Shown: in pieces, positions 46,675-54,277 of the stretch
How positions within the stretch are numbered: the first letter of the stretch is position 1
Layout of the letters: each line of letters starts with the position of its first letter
Assembly: GCA_050248275.1 (NCBI GenBank)
Contig: JBFWSR010000014.1
Span: 1-64,000 of the forward strand
Direction: 5' to 3'
From: CAILZL01 sp050248275
GTDB lineage: Bacteria; Pseudomonadota; Gammaproteobacteria; Steroidobacterales; Steroidobacteraceae
DNA: 64,000 nt
Position numbers and translations under genes: made by a program
Notes under the pieces: generated by a model
The model's input: the letters and a program-made list of their open reading frames with translations, nothing else
The model's database searches: none
What the model was told of the DNA's origin: nothing

Positions 46675-46703
46675 AATCTTTATATAAAAAAATCTTTATA
46701 TAA
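46675..46703 (-). promoter_or_regulatory. Tandem 13-bp AT-rich repeats, probable operator/promoter
   Basis: AATCTTTATATAA occurs twice (46675-46687 and 46691-46703) with a 16-bp period. On the minus strand each copy contains TATATAAAG, which could serve as a -10 element. The proximal copy ends 7 bases before the GTG of the ArsR fusion. The sharp AT-rich composition in a GC-rich region and exact repetition suggest a regulator binding site, probably autoregulatory. Confidence 0.6.
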
Positions 46704-46901
46704 GTGGCGCGCACTGTAGCCAATCCGGCCGATCACGGCAAGCCTGTATGACAAACAGGCATGCCCGGTCGCACACGCAGGACCTGCTTGCAGCTCACAA
46801 CCTCGTTCCAACCGACAACAGCGACGCATAACATACCGATCTGTTTAGCCATGCACGGATTGGGTTAGGCTAGGGATTCACACGACGTGACTGGAACGAG
46901 C

Positions 46902-48134
46902 ATGGCCCTGGATCAAAACGCCCTGAACAGCCTGCGCATCGAACGCAATTCATCCCCCGCCCCCGACAGCAATACGTCTCGCGGCAAATATCTGGTTTAC
47001 GCGCTGCTCGCGGTTGCCGTGCTGGGCGCGGGCGGCTGGTGGTTTTTCAGTCAAAAAGCCATTGAAGTGGAGCTGACCGAAGCCGTCGCCACCCGCAGCG
47101 GGGGGCCGGCGACGGTGCTGGATGCGTCGGGTTATGTGGTGGCGCGCCGTCAGGCCACGGTGTCGGCCAAGGTCACCGGCAAGGTCGAGCAGGTGCTGAT
47201 CGAAGAAGGCATGCACGTCATGGAGGGTCAGGTACTGGCCGTTCTGGATGCCAGCACCACGACTCGCCAACTGGAATTGACGCAGCAACAAGCTGCCGCA
47301 GCGCGCAGTGAACTGGCGCAGGTAAAAGTGCGTCTCGCCGAGGCGCAACGCGCCGCCAAACGCGCCGAACAGTTACGCACCGGCAAGTTGATCAGCGAAG
47401 CCGATCTCGATACGGCACAGTCATCCGTCGCCGCATTGCAGGCACAATTGGATGCGCTGCAAAGCCAGGTCAGCGTGGCCGATGCCAGCGTGCGTGTACA
47501 AAAACAGAATATCGCCGATCTGACCGTGCGTGCGCCGTTTGCCGGCGTGGTAATTTCCAAGGACGCACAACCCGGTGAAATCGTCTCGCCGCTGTCGGCG
47601 GGCAGCGGCTTCACCCGTACCGGTATCGCCACCATCGTCGACATGGATTCGCGCGAGATCGAAGTGGACGTGAACGAAGCCTTCATCCATCGCGTTGTTG
47701 ACGACCAAAAAACCGAAGCAGTGCTGGACGCTTATCCGGAGTGGACCATCCCCAGTCATGTCATCAGCATCGTCCCCGCCGCCGACCGCCAGAAGGCCAC
47801 GGTGAAAGTCCGCATCGGTTTCGATCAGCTCGACCCCCGCATCCTGCCTGACATGGGCGTGAAGGTGCGTTTTCTGGACAACTCCACCGCCACGACCACC
47901 GCAGCAACACGCGCGGCCGTGGAGTTGCCCAGCAGCGCAGTGTTCAGCGTCGATGGCAAAAGCTATGTATGGCGTGTCGTCAAGAACACCCTGGAACGAG
48001 TAGCGGTCAGCACCGGCAACGAACGCAGCGGCCGCATGGAAATACTCAGCGGCATCAATGCCGGCGACAGCGTGGTGTTGCAGCCCAACGAAAAATTGCA
48101 GGAAGGCGGCAAGATCAAGGTAAAGAACGAATGA
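46902..48134 (+). CDS. Membrane fusion protein of an ABC exporter (MacA/HlyD-like)
   Basis: The product is 410 aa from ATG 46902. GTG 46887 is in frame five codons earlier. One N-terminal membrane segment (about 28-48, VYALLAVAVLGAGGWWFF) is followed by a biotinyl-lipoyl-like hairpin (VSAKVTGKVEQVLIEEGMHV). A long coiled coil (about 110-180, rich in Ala, Gln and Leu), the second half-lipoyl (VRAPFAGVVISKDAQPGEIV) and a C-terminal beta barrel and membrane-proximal domain follow. It bridges an inner-membrane ABC pump to an outer-membrane channel. The three genes that follow complete the inner-membrane part. No TolC homologue is in the window. Confidence 0.88.
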   Translation: MALDQNALNSLRIERNSSPAPDSNTSRGKYLVYALLAVAVLGAGGWWFFSQKAIEVELTEAVATRSGGPATVLDASGYVVARRQATVSAKVTGKVEQVLIEEGMHVMEGQVLAVLDASTTTRQLELTQQQAAAARSELAQVKVRLAEAQRAAKRAEQLRTGKLISEADLDTAQSSVAALQAQLDALQSQVSVADASVRVQKQNIADLTVRAPFAGVVISKDAQPGEIVSPLSAGSGFTRTGIATIVDMDSREIEVDVNEAFIHRVVDDQKTEAVLDAYPEWTIPSHVISIVPAADRQKATVKVRIGFDQLDPRILPDMGVKVRFLDNSTATTTAATRAAVELPSSAVFSVDGKSYVWRVVKNTLERVAVSTGNERSGRMEILSGINAGDSVVLQPNEKLQEGGKIKVKNE

Positions 48135-48144
48135 TCATTCAAAT

Positions 48145-48170
48145 GTAGGCCGCGATTCATCGCGCCCGTT
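48145..48170. repeat. Small GTAGGC palindrome in the exporter operon
   Basis: GTAGGC is followed by CGCGAT-TC-ATCGCG (48151-48164), a perfect 6-bp inverted repeat, in the 77-bp gap between the adaptor and ATPase genes. It resembles other GTAGG-starting intergenic palindromes in this window. Confidence 0.4.
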
Positions 48171-48211
48171 ATCGCCGCAGACATCACAACAGCCATTCAT
48201 CCGGAACCATC

Positions 48212-48895
48212 ATGAGCACACTGGTTCGTATTCGCGACCTGATCAAGAACTTCCAGCGCGGCAGCGAACTGGTGCAAGTGCTGCAGCGCCTGGATCTGGA
48301 GATTCCCCAGGGCGATTTCCTGGCATTGATGGGCCCATCCGGCTCAGGCAAATCGACACTGCTGAATCTGATCGGCGGTCTGGATCGACCCACCTCCGGC
48401 AGCATCGAAGTGGCCGGGCACGACATCAGCAGGCTCAGTGATGCCGCGTTGGGCCGCTGGCGCGCCGACAATGTGGGTTTCGTGTTCCAGATGTACAACC
48501 TGTTGCCGGTGCTCACCGCGCAACGCAATGTGGAGCTGCCCCTGCTGCTCACCAGACTCTCGGCCGGCGAACGCAAGCAGCGCGCCGCCGCCGCACTGCA
48601 ACTGGTGGGACTGAGCGATCGCGCCCATCACAAGCCACGCGAACTGTCCGGCGGTCAGGAACAACGCGTGGGCATTGCCCGTGCGATTGTGTCCGATCCG
48701 ACTTTGCTGTTATGCGACGAACCCACCGGCGACCTGGATCGCAAGGCTGGCGATGAAGTGCTGGATCTGTTGCAGGCGCTCAACGAGCAGCAGGGCAAGA
48801 CCATCATCATGGTCACGCACGATCCACGTGCAGCGGAACGCGCCAGGCGCATCCTGCATCTGGAGAAAGGCCAGCTGGTTCGCGAGGCGGCTTGA
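48212..48895 (+). CDS. ABC exporter ATPase (MacB/LolD type)
   Basis: The product is 227 aa. Walker A GPSGSGKSTLL is near residue 39, and the Q-loop VFQMYNLLPVLTAQRNVELPL (about 92-112) is typical of the MacB/LolD family. The signature is LSGGQEQRVGIARAI and Walker B is LLLCDEPTGDLD. It energises the two permeases that follow. Its stop overlaps the upstream context of the first permease start at 48898, separated by two bases, so translation is coupled. Confidence 0.93.
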   Translation: MSTLVRIRDLIKNFQRGSELVQVLQRLDLEIPQGDFLALMGPSGSGKSTLLNLIGGLDRPTSGSIEVAGHDISRLSDAALGRWRADNVGFVFQMYNLLPVLTAQRNVELPLLLTRLSAGERKQRAAAALQLVGLSDRAHHKPRELSGGQEQRVGIARAIVSDPTLLLCDEPTGDLDRKAGDEVLDLLQALNEQQGKTIIMVTHDPRAAERARRILHLEKGQLVREAA

Positions 48896-48897
48896 TC

Positions 48898-50043
48898 ATG
48901 TGGTCGTTACTCTGGGCCAACCTCGGCCGTAAACGCTCACGTCTGACACTGACGCTGGCATCGATCACCGTCGCCTTCATCCTGTTCAGTCTGGTCAAGG
49001 CATTGCAGTACGCACTGGTAGGCGGCGTGGATCTGGCCGGGCAGGACCGGCTGATGACCATGCACAAGGTGTCGTTCACGCAGCCGTTGCCGCGCAGCTA
49101 TCTGGAACGGGTGCGCGCCGTGGATGGCGTGCGTTCCGCGGTTTCGATGAACTGGTTCGGCGGCTACTACAAGGACGAACGAACGCAGGTGTTCAGCTAT
49201 CCGATACTGGGTGAGGAATCGTTGCAGGATGTTTATCCGGAAATCGTCGTGCCACCGCAGCAGTTCAAGGACTGGATGAACGAACGTACCGGTGCATTGG
49301 TCGGTCGCGCAATGGCCGATACCATGGGATGGAAATTCGGCGACGTAGTACCCATTCGTTCGGCCATCTATTTCAAGAAGGACGGCACCAACACCTGGGA
49401 CATGAAAGTGGTCGGCATCTTCGACAATCCCAACGGCGATACCAATGGCCTGTACTTTCACTATGATTATTTCAATGAAGGCATCGTCTACCAGGACAAC
49501 ATCGGCTGGATCGGGTTACGCCTGAAAGACAAGAACCAGGCGGCACGGATCGCCGCGAAGATCGACGCCATGTTCGCCAACTCCTCGGCGGAAACCAAGA
49601 CCAGCACCGAAAAAGCATTCATCCAGAGTTTCGCCAATCAGATGGGCAATATCAGCGCCATCGTCACCGTGATCGTCGTTGCCGTGTTCTTCACCATGCT
49701 GCTGGTCACGGCCAACAGCATGGCGCAATCGGTGCGCGAACGCACCAGTGAAATCGGCGTCATGAAAACCCTGGGCTTCAGCAGTACGCAGGTCACTATG
49801 CTGGTGCTGGCCGAATCGCTTTTGATCACCTTCATCGGCGGCCTGCTGGGCATGCTGCTCGGCACGCTGGCGACCAAGGGCATTGCCGAAGCGGTGAAAC
49901 AGTTTCTGCCGCTGATGTCGGTACCGCCATCGGCTTATGTGCTGGGGCTGGCCTGCATGGCGCTGCTGGGTGTGCTGTCCGGCGCACTGCCCTGCTGGCA
50001 GGCATGGCATCTGAAAATCACCGATGCATTGCGCAAGGCTTGA
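48898..50043 (+). CDS. ABC exporter permease 1 (FtsX/MacB domain)
   Basis: The product is 381 aa from ATG 48898. A membrane segment near the N-terminus (about 16-38), a periplasmic MacB-type domain (about 45-240) and three C-terminal segments (about 262-285, 310-335, 345-370) make the FtsX-like topology. Characteristic text is SVRERTSEIGVMKTLGFSS before the second segment. Permeases of this type move substrates from the periplasm or membrane rather than the cytoplasm. It overlaps neither neighbour: 9 bp separate it from permease 2. The substrate is unknown. Confidence 0.9.
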   Translation: MWSLLWANLGRKRSRLTLTLASITVAFILFSLVKALQYALVGGVDLAGQDRLMTMHKVSFTQPLPRSYLERVRAVDGVRSAVSMNWFGGYYKDERTQVFSYPILGEESLQDVYPEIVVPPQQFKDWMNERTGALVGRAMADTMGWKFGDVVPIRSAIYFKKDGTNTWDMKVVGIFDNPNGDTNGLYFHYDYFNEGIVYQDNIGWIGLRLKDKNQAARIAAKIDAMFANSSAETKTSTEKAFIQSFANQMGNISAIVTVIVVAVFFTMLLVTANSMAQSVRERTSEIGVMKTLGFSSTQVTMLVLAESLLITFIGGLLGMLLGTLATKGIAEAVKQFLPLMSVPPSAYVLGLACMALLGVLSGALPCWQAWHLKITDALRKA

Positions 50044-50052
50044 GAACGCAAC

Positions 50053-51243
50053 ATGAGCAACTGGCTGTCACAAATACTCACCATCACGCTCACCAATCTG
50101 CGCAGCATCGGTGAACGCAAGGCCGCATCCATCGTCGCCATCGTCGGTCTGGCCGGCGTGGTGGCGATTCTGGTCGGTGTGTTATCCATGCGTGAAGGCT
50201 TTCGCGCCACGCTCGATCAGGCCGGCGCAAAAGATATCGCCATCGTGCTGCGCAGCGGTTCGAGCACCGAACTGTCCAGCGGCCTGGCGCTGGATCAGAC
50301 CCGCATCATTGCCGGCGCCAGCAGCGTGGTGCAGCAGAACGGCATCGCAGTGGCATCGCCGGAGTTGTATGTCATTGTCGATGTGCCAATGCGCAGCACC
50401 GGCACCGAAGCCAACGTACCGCTGCGTGGTGTCGGTCCACAGGCCACCAGCGTACGCAAAAAATTCAAGCTGGTGCAGGGACGCATGTTCACGCCGGGCC
50501 GCTTTGAAGTGCTGGTCGGCCGCGGTGCGGCTTCGCAGTTCGCCGGCCTTGAAGTCGGGAAGACCATGCGCTGGGGCACCACCGACTGGAATGTGGTGGG
50601 TTTGTTCGAGGATGGCGGCAGCGTGTCGGAATCCGAGATCTGGACCGACGCCACCGTATTGCAAGGCGCCTATCGACGCGGCTCATCGTTCCAGTCAGTC
50701 CGTGTGCAGCTCGCCTCGCCCGCCGCCATCCGGCAATTCAAGGATGAGCTGAGCGTCGATCCGCGCTTGAATGTGCGCGTGCTCAGCGAATACGAGTACT
50801 ACTCTGAACAATCCAAGAGCCTGTCCATCCTGATCAACGCCGTGGGTTATACCGTGGCCTTGCTGATGGGACTGGGCGCCATCTTCGGCGCGCTCAACAC
50901 CATGTACTCGGCGGTATCCGCCCGCACTCGCGAAATCGCCACGTTGCGTGCCCTGGGCTTCGGCGCCTGGCCGGTGGTGAGTTCGGTGGTGACCGAATCC
51001 ATGTTGCTGGGATTGCTCGGCGGCATCATCGGCTGCCTGATTGCCTATCTCGGCTTCAACGGCATTCGCGCCTCGACACTCAATTTCGCCAGCTTCAGCC
51101 AGATCACCTTCGCCTTTGCCGTGACGCCGGCGCTGCTCATCAAGGGATTGCTGTACGCACTGGCCCTGTCATTCGTCGGCGGCATCATGCCCGGCATCCG
51201 CGCGGCGAAGCTGCCGATTACTGCGGGGTTGCGGGAGCTGTAA
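50053..51243 (+). CDS. ABC exporter permease 2 (FtsX/MacB domain)
   Basis: The product is 396 aa with the same fold as its neighbour: an N-terminal segment (about 22-45), a periplasmic domain, and the C-terminal FtsX part with ARTREIATLRALGFGAWPV. Three membrane segments are predicted (about 270-295, 318-342, 360-385). The presence of two diverged permeases with one ATPase suggests a heterodimeric pore, as in LolCDE. It is the last gene of the four-gene exporter operon and is followed by a 13-bp-stem hairpin. Confidence 0.9.
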   Translation: MSNWLSQILTITLTNLRSIGERKAASIVAIVGLAGVVAILVGVLSMREGFRATLDQAGAKDIAIVLRSGSSTELSSGLALDQTRIIAGASSVVQQNGIAVASPELYVIVDVPMRSTGTEANVPLRGVGPQATSVRKKFKLVQGRMFTPGRFEVLVGRGAASQFAGLEVGKTMRWGTTDWNVVGLFEDGGSVSESEIWTDATVLQGAYRRGSSFQSVRVQLASPAAIRQFKDELSVDPRLNVRVLSEYEYYSEQSKSLSILINAVGYTVALLMGLGAIFGALNTMYSAVSARTREIATLRALGFGAWPVVSSVVTESMLLGLLGGIIGCLIAYLGFNGIRASTLNFASFSQITFAFAVTPALLIKGLLYALALSFVGGIMPGIRAAKLPITAGLREL

Positions 51244-51267
51244 GTTGCTTGGCAATTATCAAAGATA

Positions 51268-51303
51268 CGCGGGCGCATTCTTGAATTCTTGAATGTGCCC
51301 GCG
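51268..51303. terminator. Hairpin between exporter operon and outer-membrane gene
   Basis: CGCGGGCGCATTC (51268-51280) and GAATGTGCCCGCG (51291-51303) form a 13-bp stem with one mismatched (G-U on one strand) pair and a 10-base loop. It lies 24 bases after the permease stop. There is no T-run. Confidence 0.55.
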
Positions 51304-51383
51304 CAGGTTCTAGAACACATCAAACAGAACAGTATCATGGCTCCATAATTCACGAAGCAATGAACCATCCTGATCAACGAAGG

Positions 51384-52082
51384 CTAGAAGCTCCAGTTGA
51401 CACCCAGAGCAAAGGTATCGGCATCATTCACAAATTTCACGAGGCTACCGGTATTCACTCCTGCAGGAGTATGAACCGTTGCTGTTTTGTCCGTAAATTT
51501 GTACTTGGAATACTTGAGTCCAATCAGCAAATTGGGGGTCAGCGCATGCTCCGCACCAATGCCGTATACAAATCCGGACATGTTTCCTGACTGGCTTGCC
51601 ACGTCATCATCCGCAGGATTGAAGTTGTTATTCTGATCACGAAACTCGCCTTCAAACTTGCCGGTGGCGGGCCCCACCGATACGGCGACAGCGGTGTCAT
51701 TGGAGACCAACCCCATCTTAAGACGCAACGAGCCCAGATTTTTGAGCTTTGATGTCAACTTCATATTGTCTTGTGGACCGGTGTAATAACCGTACTGGAA
51801 TTCCTTCTTGATGCTGCCGAAGTTGTATTCGAGCTCACCACCCAGCAGCAGATTGCCGCTAATCCAGTTGAAGCCACCCTGTACACCCAACATCGCACCC
51901 AGCTTGCGTTGCGTATAGGCGGAACAGTTATACCAGCAATCGGAATCCTCGATGGTCATGGATGGTTGCGCACCCATCACCTGGCCGCCCACATAGGGGC
52001 CAGCCAGACCCGGCCAAGCCGCATGGGCAGTTGCACCAAATAAAACTCCTGTCACTGCCAGCGTCATTAACTTTCTGTCCAT
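51384..52082 (-). CDS. Small outer-membrane beta-barrel protein
   Basis: The product is 232 aa with AAGGAG six bases before ATG 52082. A signal peptide ends AHA at about residue 21. The mature chain begins WPGLAGPYVGGQVMG, then alternating strands (GAMLGVQGGFNW, LLLGGELEYNFG, SLRLKMGLV, FVYGIGAEHALTP, LLIGLKYSKYKF), and ends ALGVNWSF with a terminal Phe. This is the OmpA/Opa-like eight-stranded barrel pattern with no C-terminal peptidoglycan domain. A loop carries two cysteines (DCWYNC). Codon use is less GC-rich than its neighbours. Confidence 0.85.
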   Translation of the reverse strand: MDRKLMTLAVTGVLFGATAHAAWPGLAGPYVGGQVMGAQPSMTIEDSDCWYNCSAYTQRKLGAMLGVQGGFNWISGNLLLGGELEYNFGSIKKEFQYGYYTGPQDNMKLTSKLKNLGSLRLKMGLVSNDTAVAVSVGPATGKFEGEFRDQNNNFNPADDDVASQSGNMSGFVYGIGAEHALTPNLLIGLKYSKYKFTDKTATVHTPAGVNTGSLVKFVNDADTFALGVNWSF

Positions 52083-52162
52083 TAGAAACTCCTTAAATAG
52101 AAAAACAAGATCGCTTCCGAGAAAATTTTGAAGCCATCAGTCATGAATAACTGATAACGACG

Positions 52163-52180
52163 TTGAAGTTATAACTTCAA
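52163..52180. promoter_or_regulatory. Perfect 18-bp palindrome, probable operator
   Basis: TTGAAGTTATAACTTCAA is fully self-complementary and lies 81-98 bases upstream of the barrel gene start. A partial copy of the half-site (CGTTGAA) follows at about 52182. On the minus strand TTGAAG at its edge followed 17 bases later by TTATCA could be a weak promoter, so a dimeric regulator could block it. Confidence 0.5.
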
Positions 52181-52390
52181 ACGTTGAATGCAGCAACCCA
52201 ATATCCATTCAATTTTCGTCGGTGATGTGCGACATGAAACACCGTTCATTCAACCCGACACTGAGAAAAACAATCAATGCAGGTTCTCCTTGATTGCCAC
52301 ATATGATCAACAACCACCCAAGATATTTTCTGGAAAATCGAGAGTCTCCAAGAGAAGGAAAAATAATTTTACCGATCGTCTGGAAACGCA

Positions 52391-52408
52391 GATCATGAAG
52401 TCATGATC
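52391..52408. repeat. Palindrome GATCATGA-AG-TCATGATC
   Basis: Two perfect 8-bp arms flank a 2-base centre. It sits in the AT-rich spacer 116 bases from the tRNA 3' end. The function is unknown. Confidence 0.4.
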
Positions 52409-52524
52409 AATGGCACATCAACCGGACCATTGCTGTCTCGTCCATGAAGCACGCATGAGCCAAGCAACGCCAACCCGATCAGCGCCGCTTCAGACTTCAG
52501 CAATTAAAAAAACATTTGTAGCAT

Positions 52525-52614
52525 TGGCGGAGAGGGCGAGATTCGAACTCGCGATCCCCGTAAGGGGACGCCGGTTTTCAAGACCGGTGCATTCAACCGC
52601 TCTGCCACCTCTCC
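52525..52614 (-). tRNA. tRNA-Ser (anticodon UGA)
   Basis: On the minus strand a complete class II tRNA is present: acceptor GGAGAGG/CCTCTCC, a D arm, and anticodon stem CCGGT/ACCGG with loop CTTGAAA (anticodon TGA). It also has a long variable arm CGTCCCCTTACGGGGATC, a T arm GCGAGTTCGAATCTCGC, discriminator G and an encoded CCA end. It reads UCN serine codons. No integrase or duplicated 3' end was found nearby, so there is no sign of use as an integration site. Confidence 0.98.
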
Positions 52615-52882
52615 GCACCCGAAACAAACCACCTTTGTTGCAAGCAGCTTGCATTGCACAAGCTGCGGACGCCGGTTCCGCTGAATACATCCCTCAAACA
52701 AGCCTTCCGAGCAGGCGTCAGCGGGCGCGCATTGTACACGGAATTGTCAAACCGGACAGACGCAGGCCCGCGCCTGAATAAGGCTGATTCAGGAACTTTG
52801 CACCCCATTAATCGGTCAGCCACTGCATATTTGTTATAGTCGGGTCCGTATCAGGTTTGTCGTCCGATTTTGGAGGTTTGCC

Positions 52883-53557
52883 ATGTCCAGTCCCACCGTA
52901 CGCATTGCTGACGTTACCCATACGTCCGCGCTCGCGACCAACAAGGTATTGCGTAATACCTATCTGCTGCTCAGCGCCACGCTGGCCTTCAGCGCCTTGA
53001 CTGCCGGTCTGGCGATGGCCTGGAACCTGCCGTCTCCCGGCATCCTGATTACATTGGTGGTTTATTTCGGCCTGCTGTTCACCACGCACAAACTGCAGAA
53101 CAGCGCCTGGGGCATTCTGAGCGTATTCGCACTGACGGGTTTTCTGGGCTATACACTGGGACCTATCGTCAGCGCCTATCTGCGTTTCCTGCCTAATGGT
53201 CATCAAGTCGTCATGACGGCGCTGGGCACCACAGCCATCTCTTTTCTGGGTCTGTCGGCCTATGCCATCAAGAGCGGCCGGGATTTCAGTTTCATGGGCG
53301 GCTTCCTGAGCATCGGCATTCTGGCTGCCTTTGTGCTGGGGCTGGTCGCCGTGTTCTTTCACCTGCAGACACTGTCGCTGGTGGTCTCCGGCATGTTCGT
53401 GCTGGCCATGGGCGGTTTCATCCTGTTTGAAACCAGCAGCATCCTGCGCGGCGAGCAGACCAATTACATCATCGCCACGGTGTCGTTGTACGTGAGCATC
53501 TACAACCTGTTCACCAGTCTTTTGCACCTGCTTGGCTACGCCAGCTCGGATGACTGA
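52883..53557 (+). CDS. Bax inhibitor-1/YccA family membrane protein
   Basis: The product is 224 aa with GGAGG (52871-52875) seven bases upstream. A possible -10 TATAGT is at 52835-52840. Seven hydrophobic segments are visible, starting NTYLLLSATLAFSALTAGLAM. The family patterns seen are VLRNTYLL, FLGYTLGPIVSAYL, TALGTTAISFLGLSAYA and the C-terminal ETSSILRGEQTNYIIATVSLYVSIYNLFTSLL (about 189-220) with the acidic half of the pore diaspartyl site. Homologues include YccA, an FtsH-interacting inhibitor, and BsYetJ, a proton-gated calcium leak channel. The specific role here is unknown. Confidence 0.93.
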   Translation: MSSPTVRIADVTHTSALATNKVLRNTYLLLSATLAFSALTAGLAMAWNLPSPGILITLVVYFGLLFTTHKLQNSAWGILSVFALTGFLGYTLGPIVSAYLRFLPNGHQVVMTALGTTAISFLGLSAYAIKSGRDFSFMGGFLSIGILAAFVLGLVAVFFHLQTLSLVVSGMFVLAMGGFILFETSSILRGEQTNYIIATVSLYVSIYNLFTSLLHLLGYASSDD

Positions 53558-53583
53558 GAGGTTACGCTCTCCTGATGGACAAG

Positions 53584-53610
53584 AAAAAGGCCGGCAATGC
53601 CGGCCTTTTT
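53584..53610. terminator. Bidirectional intrinsic terminator
   Basis: AAAAAGGCCGGC and GCCGGCCTTTTT form a perfect 12-bp stem with an AAT loop, with a T-run on each strand. It lies 27 bases after the BI-1 stop and about 25 bases after the ppnP stop, so it serves both convergent genes. Confidence 0.92.
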
Positions 53611-53631
53611 CATTTGCGAAGTGTTTATTGC

Positions 53632-53919
53632 CTAAGCGCCGAGAAATTCGCACAGATAGGCAGCCGGACCGCCGACGGCCTGCACGTCGAAGCCGCTGTT
53701 GGCGTCAATTTCAAAGGCCGTGCCGGCCGGATAATGCTGCCATTCACCGCCGGCGAGTTTCACGCGCAGCAGGCCACTGACCACCGTCATGCGTTCCGCC
53801 GCTGCGGTGCCGAAGTGATATTCGCCGGTGGCAATCACGCCCACGGTGGCGCGCAGGCCATGGCGTTCAAAACCGATGCTTTGTACGCCGCCTTCAAAGT
53901 AACTGTTGTGTTTGAGCAT
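53632..53919 (-). CDS. ppnP: Pyrimidine/purine nucleoside phosphorylase (DUF1255)
   Basis: The product is 95 codons from ATG 53919, matching the near-constant 94-aa length of the family. It is a small cupin that phosphorolyses nucleosides with broad specificity. Cupin text is YFEGGVQSIGFERHGLRATVGVI, GEYHFGTAAAERMTVVSG and GTAFEIDANSGFDVQAVGGPAAYLCEF, which matches PpnP. An in-frame upstream ATG at 53967 would overlap the preceding gene's 3' end and adds a non-conserved tail. It is 16 bp from the preceding minus-strand gene, so it is likely cotranscribed. Confidence 0.92.
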   Translation of the reverse strand: MLKHNSYFEGGVQSIGFERHGLRATVGVIATGEYHFGTAAAERMTVVSGLLRVKLAGGEWQHYPAGTAFEIDANSGFDVQAVGGPAAYLCEFLGA

Positions 53920-53935
53920 GAGGAGTCCTGGATTT

Positions 53936-54262
53936 TTATTTGCCGGTGTTTTGTGCGCCTTCGGCAACGGGCGCGGCGGGGTTGACGAAGCGTGGCGCTT
54001 CGCGGGTCTTGGTCAGCACGGCATCGGCCACCTGTGACAGCCAGCCACCGCCGTGCAGCATCAGCTTAAGGGCATCCAGACAGTTCTTGGCAGCGCCTTC
54101 CACCGCAAACTTGCAGTCGTCGCTGATGACGCAACGATCCATCTGGAACAATGCGCCGCCCTCGATCACCAGCGTGCAGTTGGTGAACTTGCATTCGACA
54201 AAGTTTCTGCCATCCAGCACCACGCGCTGGCCGGTATGTTCCCGCTTGTTGATCAGTTTCAT
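53936..54262 (-). CDS. Hypothetical protein with pentapeptide-like start
   Basis: The product is 108 aa. The first half has short repeated strand turns (FVECKFTNCTLVIEGG and CVISDDCKFAVEG) like a short pentapeptide-repeat or right-handed beta-helix stretch, including five cysteines in total. The second half is a helix (ALKLMLHGGGW) and a Pro/Ala-rich tail. No signal peptide is visible. It lies between kdsB (15 bp upstream) and ppnP (16 bp downstream) on the minus strand, which suggests cotranscription with the lipid A genes, without evidence of shared function. Confidence 0.65.
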   Translation of the reverse strand: MKLINKREHTGQRVVLDGRNFVECKFTNCTLVIEGGALFQMDRCVISDDCKFAVEGAAKNCLDALKLMLHGGGWLSQVADAVLTKTREAPRFVNPAAPVAEGAQNTGK

Positions 54263-54277
54263 GTGTAATTGTTCTCT

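Larger units (their letters stand above)
52083..52524. other. AT-rich spacer upstream of the barrel gene
   Basis: The 442 bases between the barrel gene and tRNA-Ser are clearly more AT-rich than the surroundings. They contain palindromes at 52163-52180 and 52391-52408 and the strong ribosome site at 52089-52094. Short open frames on the plus strand (52188-52406 and 52410-52781, the latter crossing the tRNA) have no ribosome sites or recognisable content. Confidence 0.55.

Noticed and set aside
52525..52614. tRNA-Ser as an integration site for a mobile element
   Set aside because: No integrase, direct repeat of the tRNA end or phage-like genes were seen on either side.
52410..52781. 123-codon plus-strand frame crossing tRNA-Ser
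   Set aside because: It reads through the complement of a tRNA and is not a plausible gene.
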